A model generated the notes under the pieces. That model was not told where the DNA came from, did no database searches, and was given only the letters and a program-made list of their open reading frames with translations. From assembly GCA_028751875.1 (NCBI GenBank), contig CM054155.1, positions 9,715,782-9,779,781 on the forward strand: DNA of 64,000 nt. Direction: 5' to 3'. Below, piece by piece: positions 1-36,888 of this stretch. How positions within the stretch are numbered: the first letter of the stretch is position 1; each line of letters opens with the position of its first letter. The translations under genes were made by a program, and so were the position numbers. This DNA is from Rapana venosa (Eukaryota > Mollusca > Gastropoda > Neogastropoda > Muricidae).

Positions 1-65
1 TGAGGCATCACCTTAATGGTTGTAATAATGTTGCAGTTAAATATTATTAAGTAATTTTCATTCCT

Positions 66-178
66 AGAAAGATGGCTTGATGGGGAAAAAAAAGTTTAAA
101 AAATTTTTAAAAAGCAAATGCATTGCTTATTCAATGTACCAACTGGAAATAAAACATTTGACTTGACTGTGACTTGAC
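66..178 (+). repeat. Retroposon 3' tail repeat (copy 1)
   Basis: GATGGCTTGATGGGG, CATTGCTTATTCAATGTACC and CTGGAAATAAAACATTTGAC. The same order occurs inverted at 15303-15392. Looks like the 3' end of a SINE or LINE. Confidence 0.55.
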
Positions 179-218
179 CATGAGCGCTGTATCCTCCATG
201 GGTATTGGTCTGTTTCAG

Positions 219-24579
<24,361 letters not shown>

Positions 24580-24583
24580 GTGG

Positions 24584-24621
<38 letters not shown>
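24584..24621. repeat. (CCTG)n just after the arrestin stop codon
   Basis: About nine CCTG units start within 5 bp of the TAG at 24577-24579. Confidence 0.9.
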
Positions 24622-24623
<2 letters not shown>

Positions 24624-27522
24624 ACAGCCTGACAGCGCCGGGGTGGGACCTGCTAGTCAGCGCCATCCTTTGCCACAGTTCTCTCTCTCTTTTTATTTTA
24701 TTTTTTTTGGTCGATATGATAACCACAGTTTGATGTCTACGCAGTTGTTCACACATCTGATGATTTCCTGGTTGCTGGGCAACGGGGAGAGCATCCTGGG
24801 ACTTTTTTTTTTTTTTTAATTTGGCCTCACACTTTGTCAGAATGCGATGTCTGCCAACATTGTCAGTGTCTCCATTGTCATTGTTCTAGAGGGGGGCATG
24901 TGTAAAGATATGATGATGATGATGATGATGATAATGGTGGTTCATTTATGCCCAGACAGCCGTGTCTATGTACAGGATAGAACTCGGAAGGAGACAGAAA
25001 GAGTTGACCCCTCAAGACCACTTACATGATCCGTAGTAGTTACCTGCAATGTTCTTCTGCCCAATCTAACTCTGTATTTAACTCGCCAGTAAGTTTTCAA
25101 AAAAGAAAAATGTTATTGTACCGATCAGGTTAGTGCTCGTGCTGTTCAGTTGGAGTTTGGAATAGGGAGACAAGCAGGAAATGAAAGAATGGGGGAGAGA
25201 AAGAAAGAAACGAACATTCTACATGATGGAAATAATAATCATCTTGGAACGTGAACAGTGGTAAGATACCTTTTAATTAGAATAGTCAATATAAAGATTG
25301 GAAAAGACTGTTGTGTGTGGATTTGGACCTGGCTGTTGTCATCAGAGGTACTCACTCTACCATCAGCTGTCATTCATAGCCTGCCACTGTCACAGCTAGA
25401 ACTGCTACTGGTGCAGCCTAAGGAAACCTGATTCATGTTACACAAAGCTCTGTCTTTTCTGTGCCAAATAGGGAAGGGAACAGTGTTGTTTTGACCATGG
25501 AAAAAGCACAGGAATTGTTGACCAATTCTGATGGTGGAGGGGGACACAGGCTTGCAGAGAGAGGCCCAAAGAATGGATGCGTGTTTAGAGCAGTGCCGTA
25601 CGGGTTGGTAGCCGTGCCCAGCATGCTTACATCCTTCCTACAGTCTTGATGTGGTCGGTGATCAGAACAAGAGGTTGACAGGCAGATGTTACCCCCCCTA
25701 AACTCTGAAACGTGTGTGAACAGTTGGATTTTATATATATTTCTATAGAGTGTATCATGTAATGGAATTTTGAATGTTTACAACTTAGGTAAGCCCTTTT
25801 TCTTTTTTGGTTTTGTTATTCTTTGGAAAATGCATTTCATGTTGATGGGCATTTTTTTTTCATTCTCTGTGTGATCATTCAGTATGTGTACATGGCTTTC
25901 ATGTCAGGATATTGCTGCAGACTCTGTCACACCTTGCTCATGTCTGATGGATGGATGGATGGATGGGGGGGTGGTGGTTGTTGTCATGGGGTCTCCCCTT
26001 CTGGTGGGGATGGCAGGCTGGTGGTCAGAGTGGTTTGGTTTCACAGGGAAGGTCTGGCTGGTCATGCATGGATCCGCTTTATTGACCACATATGTACGCT
26101 CTATCATCTGATGTATTTCGTGCATGCATTCTGGTGGGGTTGTTTTAGTGAAAATGTCCAGTTGCAGACCTGTTGATACGGTGTAGTATGCTGTGAGAAG
26201 AAAGAGGATTTTTTTTAAAGTGAAAGAACTTCATTGCCACACACAACATGGAGCCCAGAAGGTGTGTAACACTTTGAATGTTCAAGGCAGGGAACAAAGG
26301 AACCATGACGGGTTTCACAACGGCAGAAAGAAAAAGACTACTACTTTGACTCTTTGGGGGTTTGAAGGTGTACAGTGATTATGGACATTTCCATCTTAAA
26401 GAGCAGAGGTTTGAGGTGAGGTTTGTGTGAAATCAGATTTTACAAATGATGAACGTGGGCCACAGCGCACAAATCCGGTATCGCTCAGTCAAGAGTGCTC
26501 TATTCAGCACGCCCCATACCTTGACCAAGTCCAAGTGTGGTCAGCTCCTGCTACAACTAGCGCCAGTGGGGATGGGGTGGAAGAGACGGCAGCTGAGAGG
26601 AGGGGATTGTGGGGGACACTGACAGCTATGGAGCTTTGTTCTTATGAACGCTTTCGCAAGCAGGAATTGTTGTAGCAAGGACTGAGCAAGTACTTATAAC
26701 GTGCGTCATAGGGCCTCCCTTAGTGACAACATGAGCCCAGTGCAGGGCAGAACAACCTGCCCTGTTTACAGCTTGGATCCCTCAGTGTTCACAGGGTCAT
26801 ACAAGACCTTCTGAAGAGCAGGGTATGGCCTGTGGCCTGCCCATGCTCTTTTTGGATCAATACATCGCTCATCCACAACTTTTACAGCTAGTGCAGTGTG
26901 CCAGTGCTGCCTCGTTCAGTTTCAAAGCCTGAGAGTTAGATACACTACACTGTCCCGTCGTCGTTGAAAGAGCAGTCAGTATCAGTGCCTGCAGAGGTCC
27001 AGTGAAAGGAGTACACCTTTTAGGTGGGGGGGGGGGGGGGGGGGGGGGTCAGAAGGATTTTGTATGCATCTCTGTGGAATGTGAGAAATGAGTTTTAAAA
27101 GAGGGAGGGTTGATTTGTAGAAAGAGAAGGGGCATCAAGAAACAGCTGTGTGTATGTTTATGTGTGAGTGAGTGTGTCTTTTTGTGTTCAACAGAGTAAC
27201 AGATCTGCCTTTGGCACAATCATGGGTTTTTCGTCTTCAGTGCTTCACAATCATCCATTATCGTTGTTGTTATTATTGTTATTATTATTATTATTATTGC
27301 CATCCTATTGACTTCATCCACTGTGGCCATTTTTTGTGTATCTGTCTCAAGACTTGCAAGTGACGTTGATGTAAGCTAAATATGAAATGGGTATGTACAT
27401 GTCTTCTTCTGGGTTTTTTCATTAGAAAAAGTAGCCTTTTTTTTTTTTAATCGTGATGGTGAAGCGTGTTTTCTCTCAGCTGACACATGGCTCTGGTTCA
27501 CCCCTTTCTTTGTCGCTAATGA

Positions 27523-27809
27523 GTCATCGTAATGTGTGTCTGCTGTGGAACGTGTCATCGTAATGTGTGTCTGCTGTGGAACATGTCATCGTAATGTGTG
27601 TCTGCTGTGGAACGTGTCATCGTAATGTGTGTCTGCTGTGGAACATGTCAGCGTAATGTGTGTCTGCTGTGGAACGTGTCATCGTAATGTGTGTCTGCTG
27701 TGGAACGTGTCATCGTAATGTGTGTCTGCTGTGGAACATGTCATCATAATGTGTGTCTGCTGTGGAACATGTCATCATAATGTGTGTCTGCTGAGTGACA
27801 TGTCATCAT
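27523..27809. repeat. 31-bp minisatellite, about nine copies
   Basis: Unit GTCATCGTAATGTGTGTCTG plus CTGTGGAACGT, with GTG/ATG and ATCG/ATCA variants. In the presumed arrestin 3' UTR. Confidence 0.9.
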
Positions 27810-30800
27810 AATATGTGTACATCTGCCTCCCAGTCTCCCCTTCACTGATAATGCTTCAGTTGACCGTCTCCCTGCTCCAGGAGTTGATGTGAGGAAAGAT
27901 TCATCATACCTCTGTGACAAAGTTATCTAACGCCGCCATGTGTGGACTGTGTCTCTCTGTCTGTATGTAGGTATGTACGAGACAGGATCAGACAAATCAT
28001 GTGGATTGTGTTTTATATATATATATATATATCTACGAGTGTGTGTGTACGACTATAACAATTAATTACCGGCCCATGCTGGTTGTAGGCCTGTCTGTGT
28101 TGTCTGCCTGTCTGTCCTCTGTCTGTCCTGTCCTTGTCCTGGCCATAGCATGGTGGTGTTGGGGGTATCCTTTCTCTCCTGGGTTCAGTCAGTTCCGAGT
28201 CGTCAGTCCTGTGCCGATGTTTCCATTTTGTGTTCTAACTCTTTATCCAGACAAGTTTGACCAGCGGGCTACCTGACTCTGCCAATGACTTTGAGAAATA
28301 TTTCACTTGGAAAGAAAAAAAAAAGAAAGTTTTTATCAGACCCCCATGTTCCTTTACCCTCCAGGTTGTCAGGGAGGGGGGGGGGGGGGGGGGGTGTTGT
28401 TTGTTGTGTTTCTTTTGGTCCTGTCTTTGTGACTGTTAATGCCCTGCTGATCATCCTAACTTTCTGATGGTGATTGGAACTAGCTTTTGTACCTGCAGTA
28501 AACCTGTGATGACCTTCCTTCAGTGACTTGTAAACACAGACTGACAACTACTCCCACCCCCATTCCTACCCCTCCACCCTCTTCCCCTTCCCCCCTTTTA
28601 TTTCTCCAAGTTTCTCAGTCCCTGTCGTTGTAATATAGTTGGCCTAAGGACTGAGTGCACGTGCACACGCATGCACACACACACACACACTGACACAGAG
28701 GAGAGTGATGTTGTCATTGCTTTGCTCTCCACGTCCAGACAGAGTGCTGTGCCTGTCAGTGTCTCTGCATCACACCACACTTAGTGACAGCTGCTGGAAC
28801 AAACAGACTAGAACATCCTCTCTGGCTTTGGGAAGAGTGTGGGAGTCATGGGGAACATAGTTAAGATTTAGAGGCAGTTTTTCCCAGCCAAGGATGACAG
28901 GTTGGCTGAAGGAAGCCTGTGCCAGAACTGTGATGAAATGTTGATGTCGTGTTGAAGATGGTTTGCAAAGGTGTTGTTGTCTGAGAGTGCTGCATCTGAT
29001 CAACGCTTCTTTTCTTCCATTTTGATCAAGAAAGGTGTGTTCTTATGCCATCTGTCCATAGTTGTCAGTGCCAGCTTTCAGTACTCTGTTATTTCGTATC
29101 TTTTTTTTTTTTTCATGTCTGCAGGTGGATTTTGTAAGAAAGTTTTTGTGGAGATGTAGATAGTTAATTTATCTTTATCGTAACTATCGCAGTGATAATA
29201 GGTGTTGACACTTAATATTGTGATCTGATATATATATATATATAGCAGAAACAAAAGACAACTATGGAAATATCCAGTTCAGTCAGATTTTCCTATTTAA
29301 AAAAATGCAGTTTTGGCTTGGGTTTTTTGTTTTGGGAAGATGGGGAGATGGTTTTATAGGGTGATTGTGGGACATGAAAAGATGGGTGGAGGTAACTTGA
29401 AAGGGTAATGTAGAATTCAGTGTGTATTTGTCTGTCTTTCCAAATTTGTCTGTCTTTCCGACCCCATAAACTAAATGCACTCCTTCCATTTTGTCGGCGA
29501 ACCCTTGCTCACCTGTTAGGCCCACCCCTGTCAAGTAAACCACTGCACTGTGTTAGAGCGTAGTGACGTCGCTTTTGTTTCCCCACACAAAGTAGAGATC
29601 TTAAATGTGCTATTGGCTTGAATATGGCGTGTGTGTGTGTGTCAATTTGATCAGTACAAAAAGCTATATACAAAATAAAATAACAAACAAAACAAAAAAC
29701 CACCACATATCCACTCACTGGAAGCTGAAACAACTGCTGTTACTAACAACCGAGGAAACGGTGGAGTGTTTCCATAGAAAACGCCATTGGTAACCTTTGC
29801 TGATGTACAAGAATCACTGACACAACAAGCTTTCATCCATCACCAGAGAAAATAATTGTGATTTAGATTTGGAGATGCCCTGTAAACCACTGCACTTGGA
29901 CATGCTGTTTTCCTTCACTAGACTTCCTTCAGGTGTCATCTTTCTTCTGTAGCTAGTAGCCAAGAACTCCAAGTCGAACCGGAATGGACAAGTTTTGCAT
30001 TTGAAAAGAACCCTCTGTTTTTTGTTTTGCTCCTGTCCTCATTCACAAAGCAGACGATGTTGATGTTTGTGCCACAATACTCTGACACAAACGTTCAATG
30101 ATGCTAAGAATGGTATGTATAAGCATTTTGTGGAAGCCTCTTTCAAGAAGTCTTTATTCTAGTTTATATAACGGCAGTAGACTGGTGCTTTTTCTTACTG
30201 ACAGACTAAACACTAGTCAGGAGTGCATTGTGCTTTGCTGTGTGTCTACCCCTCCCCCTCCCTTACCCTAGAGGCCATCGTGAAGCATCGCTGCTATGAC
30301 TGAGTCATCATCATCGTCACTGTTGTCATTCATGTTGTTACAATCTGGTTGACTGAAGAGCTTTATTTTTAGAGTGTACATAGTTTTGTCAGTTGATAAT
30401 GTATACCATATATATGATAATATACATATATGAATATATATTCTCTTGCGAGTTATTGTACAGGTCCGGTTTCATTGTTAGCATTATTATATCTACCTAG
30501 TGTGTGTGTGTGTATTTGTAAAGTTTTTTAAAACTGCTCTGACTGAAGGAAGAACTGAACTGTCCTAACTAACGTGAACAATCCACTCGACCAGGTCAGT
30601 CCTCTCTTATTATAATCATCATTATTGTCTTGTCTTTTCTATTGTAACTCGTCATCTTTCCTGTGTATGTCTTGACAAATTTATACGATTTACTTTTGAT
30701 CAAATCCAGGCATTGCTTTGCTTGACTTGGAGTAGATGAAGGTATTTAGACAGCCAACTGTCGGCTACTGTCCGTGATGATCGACTCGGCATTTGCCCCT

Positions 30801-31469
30801 GACAGCTGCTCAGTGTCTGGCACCCAGGTGCTGGACAGTGAAGAGCGAAGGGAGCGAGGACCAACTGCTACAGGCAGGCCGGAGGCTGTGGTCAGTCAGT
30901 GGTCAGCCATCACCCAGTTGTGAACGTGGCAAACGAGACAGTCAGACCACAGTAGAAGAAAGGAGAGGTACTGCAAGCAGCTATCAAAATGAAAGAACTA
31001 GCAAGCACGCCACAGTGGAGGAATGAGCAAGCAGGCCATGGTTGGTGACTCAACTGTACAAGTGAGGCTGACCATGTGGGATAGGCAGGCCTCTGCTATG
31101 TGTTGTGACTTTAGAGAGTGTACCTGTACAGATGGAGGGAGAGAGAGAGAGGTGGGCTGGGTGAAGAACATGTCTACAGTTAGTTGTTTGTTCGTTTCTC
31201 CTCCACTGCCTCCTGTGTTGTCATAGTCCTAGACATGTTTTCAGGTACTCCTTGCTGCAAGCCATGCCATATGCATTCTTTTCTTCAGGCAGTTGCCTGA
31301 TCGATGTATGGATTGATGTAAACTATGATATCTATCTATCTGTCTGTCTGTCTTATTCATGTGCTTGACTCGTCATAGCATTTTTAAATTGTCAGTGGAT
31401 ATTCTGAATCAGTCCTTGTTCTGTGCTGGAAAAAAACCTCTCTATGTGTTGAAGTGTATACTTTGTCAG

Positions 31470-31580
31470 TGTTTGTTACACTCTTAAGAAGGTGGTCACC
31501 ATGGACATTTGTTACACTCTTAAGAAGGTGGTCACCATGGACATTTGTTACACTCTTAAGAAGGTGGTCACCATGGACAG
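31470..31580. repeat. 36-bp minisatellite, three copies
   Basis: Unit TTTGTTACACTCTTAAGAAG plus GTGGTCACCATGGACA, nearly identical in the complete copies. Confidence 0.9.
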
Positions 31581-33033
31581 ACCTGTCATGCATGATAGGG
31601 TAACTGACGTCTGTCTGCAGACAGTGCTCACACGGGTGGTCGGTCAGGCGACGTGGTTATGCTTTGGACAGATCTGTACACCAGGTGACCTGTGGCCATG
31701 TGTGTGATTTCTTCTTCTTCTATTTGTTTTCTCTCCAGCTAAGGGGCAGAGCTGTGTCTTCGTGGCGTGGTGGTCGTAGCGTACTTTCTGTGGTCGTTGC
31801 TGCCTGTGAATCTGCCAGTAGCAGTCGTTGAGACGTATCATGTGTACGCTTTTAATGGATTCTGTATCTCTCTCTCTCTCTCTCTCTCCCTTGGCCGCCC
31901 AATCATAGTGTTCCTTGGTGACAGATGGTCTTTGTCCCAATTCTTCTGTCTTTGCATCGGCTTTACCCCCCTGTCTTTTGTTTTGTTTTGTTTTGTTCAT
32001 TTGCTGCTATTGGTCTAGGGTAACCGAGATACCAGACAATCTTTGTCAACGATATTAAAAAGTAGCATCAAGCTTAATGATATATTTATCAGCAACAGAT
32101 AAAGTGTCCTTTAACGAGGCATTCTTGAAAAAAAGTACAGAAAGAGAGGACAGTCTCCTGGGGGTTTTTTTTGGGGGGGGGTGTGTTTTCAAGGATTTAT
32201 CTAAATGACTGATGCATTGAGGTCACATAAAAAAATAACAAGGATACCCCCTCCCCTTCCTTTAATTGTACCAAAAATTGCATATTCAGAGGCTGGTTTT
32301 CCTTTGAGAATCCAAGTCTGTTTTCTCTTCTTTTTCTTTTTTTTTGGGGGGGAGGGGTGGGGGGGCATGGAATAAAGCTGTATTTTTCCTATACTTTTTG
32401 CATGTTAATGGTTTTGAATTGTTACTCTATGCATTATTAAAGTGAATTTTTCATCAGCCATTTCAAATGAGGACTGCTGTGTATATGAATCACGAGAAAA
32501 AAAACACTGTTGCAAAATAGATAAATATCTAAAGGCGGTAGTGTGCAGCAACATTTTGGCTGGCATTCAAATCAGGGACCTCTCATGATCAGAATGGGTA
32601 TTGTTCCACTCTGTGAGGGATCATCTTGACAAAATTGAGACTAACTCTGAAAGAAGGTTTAAGCGGAACACTGAAGTGAGAAGTGTAGATGCACACTGAC
32701 ATAAGGGGGAGAAGTTTGTGATACAACAAGCTGTTGTAATATTTACAGAGACATAATTTAGCTATATCTTTTTCAGCTTCCTTTTTCAGTTGCTTCAGGG
32801 AATCTTTACCAGATTATGGGGGTCTATTTTACCGCTTGTAAGCAAGTGGCACCAGTATTCGTGTTTAATTACTCTCAATACTCCATGGATACTTGCTGTG
32901 TTAAGAAATTTTTTAAAAAACAAAAACTTATCTGTACCATATCTCTTTCTATCTGCCTATTCATCTTGTGGGATGTATTTGTTTTCACCCTCTTGTAGCA
33001 GCTGTGTACCCCTACCACTCTCAACATTTGTGC

Positions 33034-33039
33034 AATAAA
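33034..33039 (+). promoter_or_regulatory. Candidate poly(A) signal for arrestin
   Basis: AATAAA within TGCAATAAAAAGTC, followed about 50 bp later by a (GT)n run that could serve as the GU-rich downstream element. An earlier AATAAA at 32371-32376 is an alternative. Hexamer matches are common by chance in AT-rich DNA. Confidence 0.35.
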
Positions 33040-33092
33040 AAGTCAAACGAGACCAATCCTGTGCAGATTTCTCTCTTTTCTGTGCAAATGTA

Positions 33093-33126
<34 letters not shown>

Positions 33127-33504
33127 TAAGAAAGTCATTTATGTGTGAGAGAGAGGAACTCATATGCATGTGTGTGAGAGAGAGGTGGGGGAAAGATGAA
33201 ATGGGGAGAGCTACACAGCTCTGGAACACGGCAGCAGATGCTGTCCTGAAAACTAGATCAAATTGATGAAGGGGGGCGGGGGTGTAAGGTAAGGAGCAAG
33301 GGTCCTGGCAGGAGTGATGACAACTCCCCCACCCCACCCCCTTGACACCATCCCCAAAGTCAGAATACTGCTACCTGAATGGAGTGGGGAGGGGGGGGGG
33401 GGGGACACTGTCACACATACAAAAATTCCACCATTCACAAACCTCTGAGCTCTAGCCCAGAAGAAAAAAAACAACATTAAAGAACTCGGGTTATGGTTTA
33501 GCAT

Positions 33505-33797
33505 ACATGATAAGTGGTCAGAGCACTTACTTTCCCCCAGCCAATGTTAAGCAGCATAGAGCGTGGTTACCAAGCGGATGGGTGACAGTTTGCGCGCCTT
33601 GGCTTCATTACAGTCCCCCAGTTCACCCAGCTGTAAATGGGTACATACCCTCTTTAGAGTCAGGGAAGGTAAAAGCAGCAAGGGAGAGGAGATGGGCACC
33701 ACCCTCAATATGCTGGCCCCTGGAGAAGTGAGGTCTCTGACACTTCACCCCCTTACGACCACATAGGTTATGGGACAACTTTACCTTTACCTTTTAT
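33505..33797 (+). mobile_element. SINE-C, second copy
   Basis: The 5S-like segment GTTAAGCAGCATAGAGC and CGGATGGGTGACAG is at 33545-33589, then CCCCAGTTCACCCAGCTG, GGAGATGGGCACCACCC and ACATAGGTTATGGGACAAC. Lies just after the predicted arrestin poly(A) region. Confidence 0.75.
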
Positions 33798-33799
33798 AC

Positions 33800-36761
33800 G
33801 TGATAAAATCCAACAGCAAACTGATTTGAACCCATGTGTAACCAATGATATCAACATACTAACTTACTGTTCAGTAGAATTGGAGAAAATCACAACTGAT
33901 AGTTACTGGAAATAATTATCTGAGAGGAAAAGTAGCACAGTAACACCCTTTGAGCTAGCTTCCATTTTTTCCCCACACATACACATTTAAGTTTGTACAA
34001 GTCTGTACCTTTTTTTTATTGACATCGTTAGAAGAAAAAAAATCATGTACCAACAACAAAGAAAACTCGCATTCCTAGGTAGGTATAACACCGACTGGAC
34101 AAGTAAATCTGTAAATTACTCTTAAATGAATCTACAAACTCCTCTATAAATTACACTAACACAGTTCCTGATTAAAATCCACTTGCATAGATTCTTTACA
34201 AATGACGGTTTAACAAACGCATCACTAAATTGCCTTAATAATGTGGTCTGCTAAGCAGACTTCTAATGTATTCACATCTACATACATGCCTTCAGATTTT
34301 TTTTAAAATTGCAATGTAAGCTCTTCATGAAGTACTTTGTACATACATCTCTATCATGCTACCACAAATGTCATGGAATGCTGCTTACAAAAATGTGATA
34401 TACTCCACATTTTTCGAATTTCATTCACAAGTTATGTACATACACACTTTGACACAAGGAAGTGACGAGGATAAAAACCACTCTCCAACATTGCTACTGA
34501 GACCAAAAAGTTCAGAACAAGAAAATCAAGACTCCCTCATCCACCACACACTTGTACATAATGCAGACCATGTCGCATACTGAGTACAAGAAACAGTTTC
34601 TCCACGTGTATGTACATAATAATAATATCCTTCAGTTAAAAAAAACAACAAAAAAGCCCTGATATGGCTTCAATAACCAGCTGAGTTCTGGAGAGAAAAA
34701 AAAAGGAAACTAAAATTGCTCTTTGTAGTAATACATACGCTGACATGATCATAAAAAAGAAAGTTTGTGAACTCTTTTATTCTTTAACACTACACAATGA
34801 AGAAACATCCTTTAGCTAATGAGACTTTCTATCAGTCAGTAGTTTCAGTGCTACTCTCACTCAATTTCCTCTAGACCATTAATGCAAACCTCAGTCAGCA
34901 GGAACTTTCGCCTGCTTTCTTTCTTCGCCTGAGTAGTTCAGTTCCTATATTATCACTTTAAAAATTATTAAAAGTCATTTTCTCCCATATATTATGAATT
35001 TACTTCTTTCAACAATACTTTATAAAAAAAAAATTTTAAAGATGAAAATGATTTACACATCAAAAACCATCATATCCACAAAGCTTACTGAATAAACATT
35101 CAAGTAGTAAATGAATAACAAAACTAACAATTGTGTCGAAAAGTGTTTTTCACAATAAACTGGAGGGTGGAGGATGGAAATGAGTAAAAATCAGCAACAA
35201 GGGGTTGACAGAACAAACAAAAAGTCTTTAAAAAAAGAGAGAAAGTAACCAACACCACAAGACTCCTTGACCAGAACAATATTCTGATGGTAAGATAGAT
35301 ACTGTTTAAGACTCAAAAGAGCCCCCACCATCCCCACAGGTGAAAACCCAATATTATCAGCTATTAGAAACATCACAGCTCAGCAGACAGAACATAACCC
35401 CAGCCTAAAGCACAATAACACCAGTCATCAACAAAGTATCGTAACTGTTAACAGGATAGCCAGGTGTAGGGATGGGATAGCCTGGTGGTTAAAGCAGTGT
35501 GCTCCTCATTCAATGGTCCAACACTGAGACACCTGATCAAGGGGACTTTTTGCCCTGGAGTGAACATCAGTGCTGACTCCACTCCCCCCAAAAGTCCTTC
35601 GGATAAGATTATAAACTGAAGAAATGAGAACGCATGCAGAACACCTTCCGCACATGTTAAAAACCTGTTCTAATTTTTGGAAAGATGTTTGGCCATTTGT
35701 GTTGGTGGGAACAAACATAATTTACAAAACCACATCCTCGAAATAAAAGAATACAAAAATAACACTAACACAACTCACCTTCAGACAAGTGTGAATCAGC
35801 ATACTCATAAACTTGTGCCTATCAGACATCCCAACCAGTCATGGTGTGGAAGAAAGAATAAAACATGGCCTTCAGCTCCGATCAAATGACTCGCTGATAT
35901 CACCAGTGCAAAGTATAATAAAAAGGGGAAAATAGCATCTGAACAACGGATGCATTTGTACCCATGCACACACATGCACACCTATATTTATATATATACA
36001 TATATACTCGTAATCATATATATACATACTTCCTCACAAGCTGGCACACAAAAATAATGTAATATATATACCTTACACTCATCAACATCAAACTGATGGG
36101 TGCTAAAAGCAAGGAAAGAGATAAAAGTATGGAATGTACAAAACGTCCACACACCATGACAAATGTATTCCGTTTTGATTTACATTCTAATACCCATCCA
36201 AACCAGTCACCTAGTGCAATGTTCTTTTTTTTTAAATAATGATAATGGCTATACAGTTACAGCCATCACTGAATACGTTACTTCACTGAAATGTTGGCTG
36301 CTTGTATCTGTAAGCAAGTCAATGAACTGAGTGTGTGTGGTGTGTGTTTTGTGTGTGTGTTTTGTTGGTTGTGTTGTGTGGGTGTGTTTTGTGTGTGTGT
36401 TTTGTGTGGTGTGGTGTGTTTTTTTGTGTGTGTTTTGTGTGTGTGGTATGTGTTTTTGTGTGTGTGGTGTTTTTTGTGTGTGTTTTGTATGTGTGTGCAT
36501 GCATGCATGTGTGCATGCATGTTTGTGGAGTCAAAAAGAATAGAATAAAATAAACAATAAATAAAATAAGACACACACATAATCACACACAATTACACAT
36601 GTATGGCGCATGCATGTGTGTGTGTGTGGAGTCAAAAAGAATAAAATAAACAATAAATAATATAAGACACACATAATTACACATGTATACCACACACACA
36701 CACAACACACACACACACCACCTCTCTGCCCTGTCCCTTTGTCCTATCTGTCTGTTGCCGG
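33800..36761 (-). other. Probable 3' UTR and downstream sequence of the TMEM254-like gene
   Basis: About 3 kb, A-rich on the plus strand and without recognisable exons. It holds one SINE-A copy (35467-35760) and a (GT)n tract with a tandem duplication at 36250-36720. A minus-strand AATAAA near 34014 (plus strand TTTTTATTG) is a possible poly(A) signal. Where the transcript ends is not determinable from sequence. Confidence 0.3.
35467..35760 (+). mobile_element. SINE-A copy, diverged
   Basis: Head GGGATAGCCTGGTGGTTAAA, degraded B box, and a body with GGAGTGAACATCAGTGCTGA. The tail is shortened after CCTCGAAATAAAAG. Confidence 0.75.
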
Positions 36762-36888
36762 TCACTGCTGTTTGCTGCCAGCTTTGGCAGGAGACTTGTA
36801 GCGCAGCAGGAGACTCAGAGAAGCGAAGCCGAAGATGAAGGTGGAAACGGACCATTTGGCTGTGGCTGCTGGGGTCAGGCGCTTGTCT
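36762..36888 (-). CDS. TMEM254-like exon 4 (stop codon)
   Basis: Acceptor GTGCACACAG after a (GT)n tract. Encodes DKRLTPAATAKWSVSTF, IFGFASLSLLLRYK and SPAKAGSKQQ, ending TGA at 36764-36762. The hydrophobic run and basic tail suit a C-terminal membrane helix. Confidence 0.82.

Larger units (their letters stand above)
24580..33060 (+). other. Probable arrestin 3' untranslated region and downstream sequence
   Basis: About 8.5 kb with no exon that I can recognise, few interspersed repeats, T/G-rich, and containing three tandem arrays (24584-24621, 27523-27809, 31470-31578). The scarcity of SINEs compared with the introns fits an exonic 3' UTR. Candidate poly(A) signals are at 32371 and 33034. 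The extent is inferred, not shown. Confidence 0.4.

Noticed and set aside
27523..27809. CRISPR-like array of ~31-bp units
   Set aside because: The units are contiguous with no spacers and the host is eukaryotic, so this is a minisatellite.
30793..31026. 77-codon plus frame after the arrestin gene
   Set aside because: No recognisable domain, no splice evidence, and it lies in the presumed 3' UTR.
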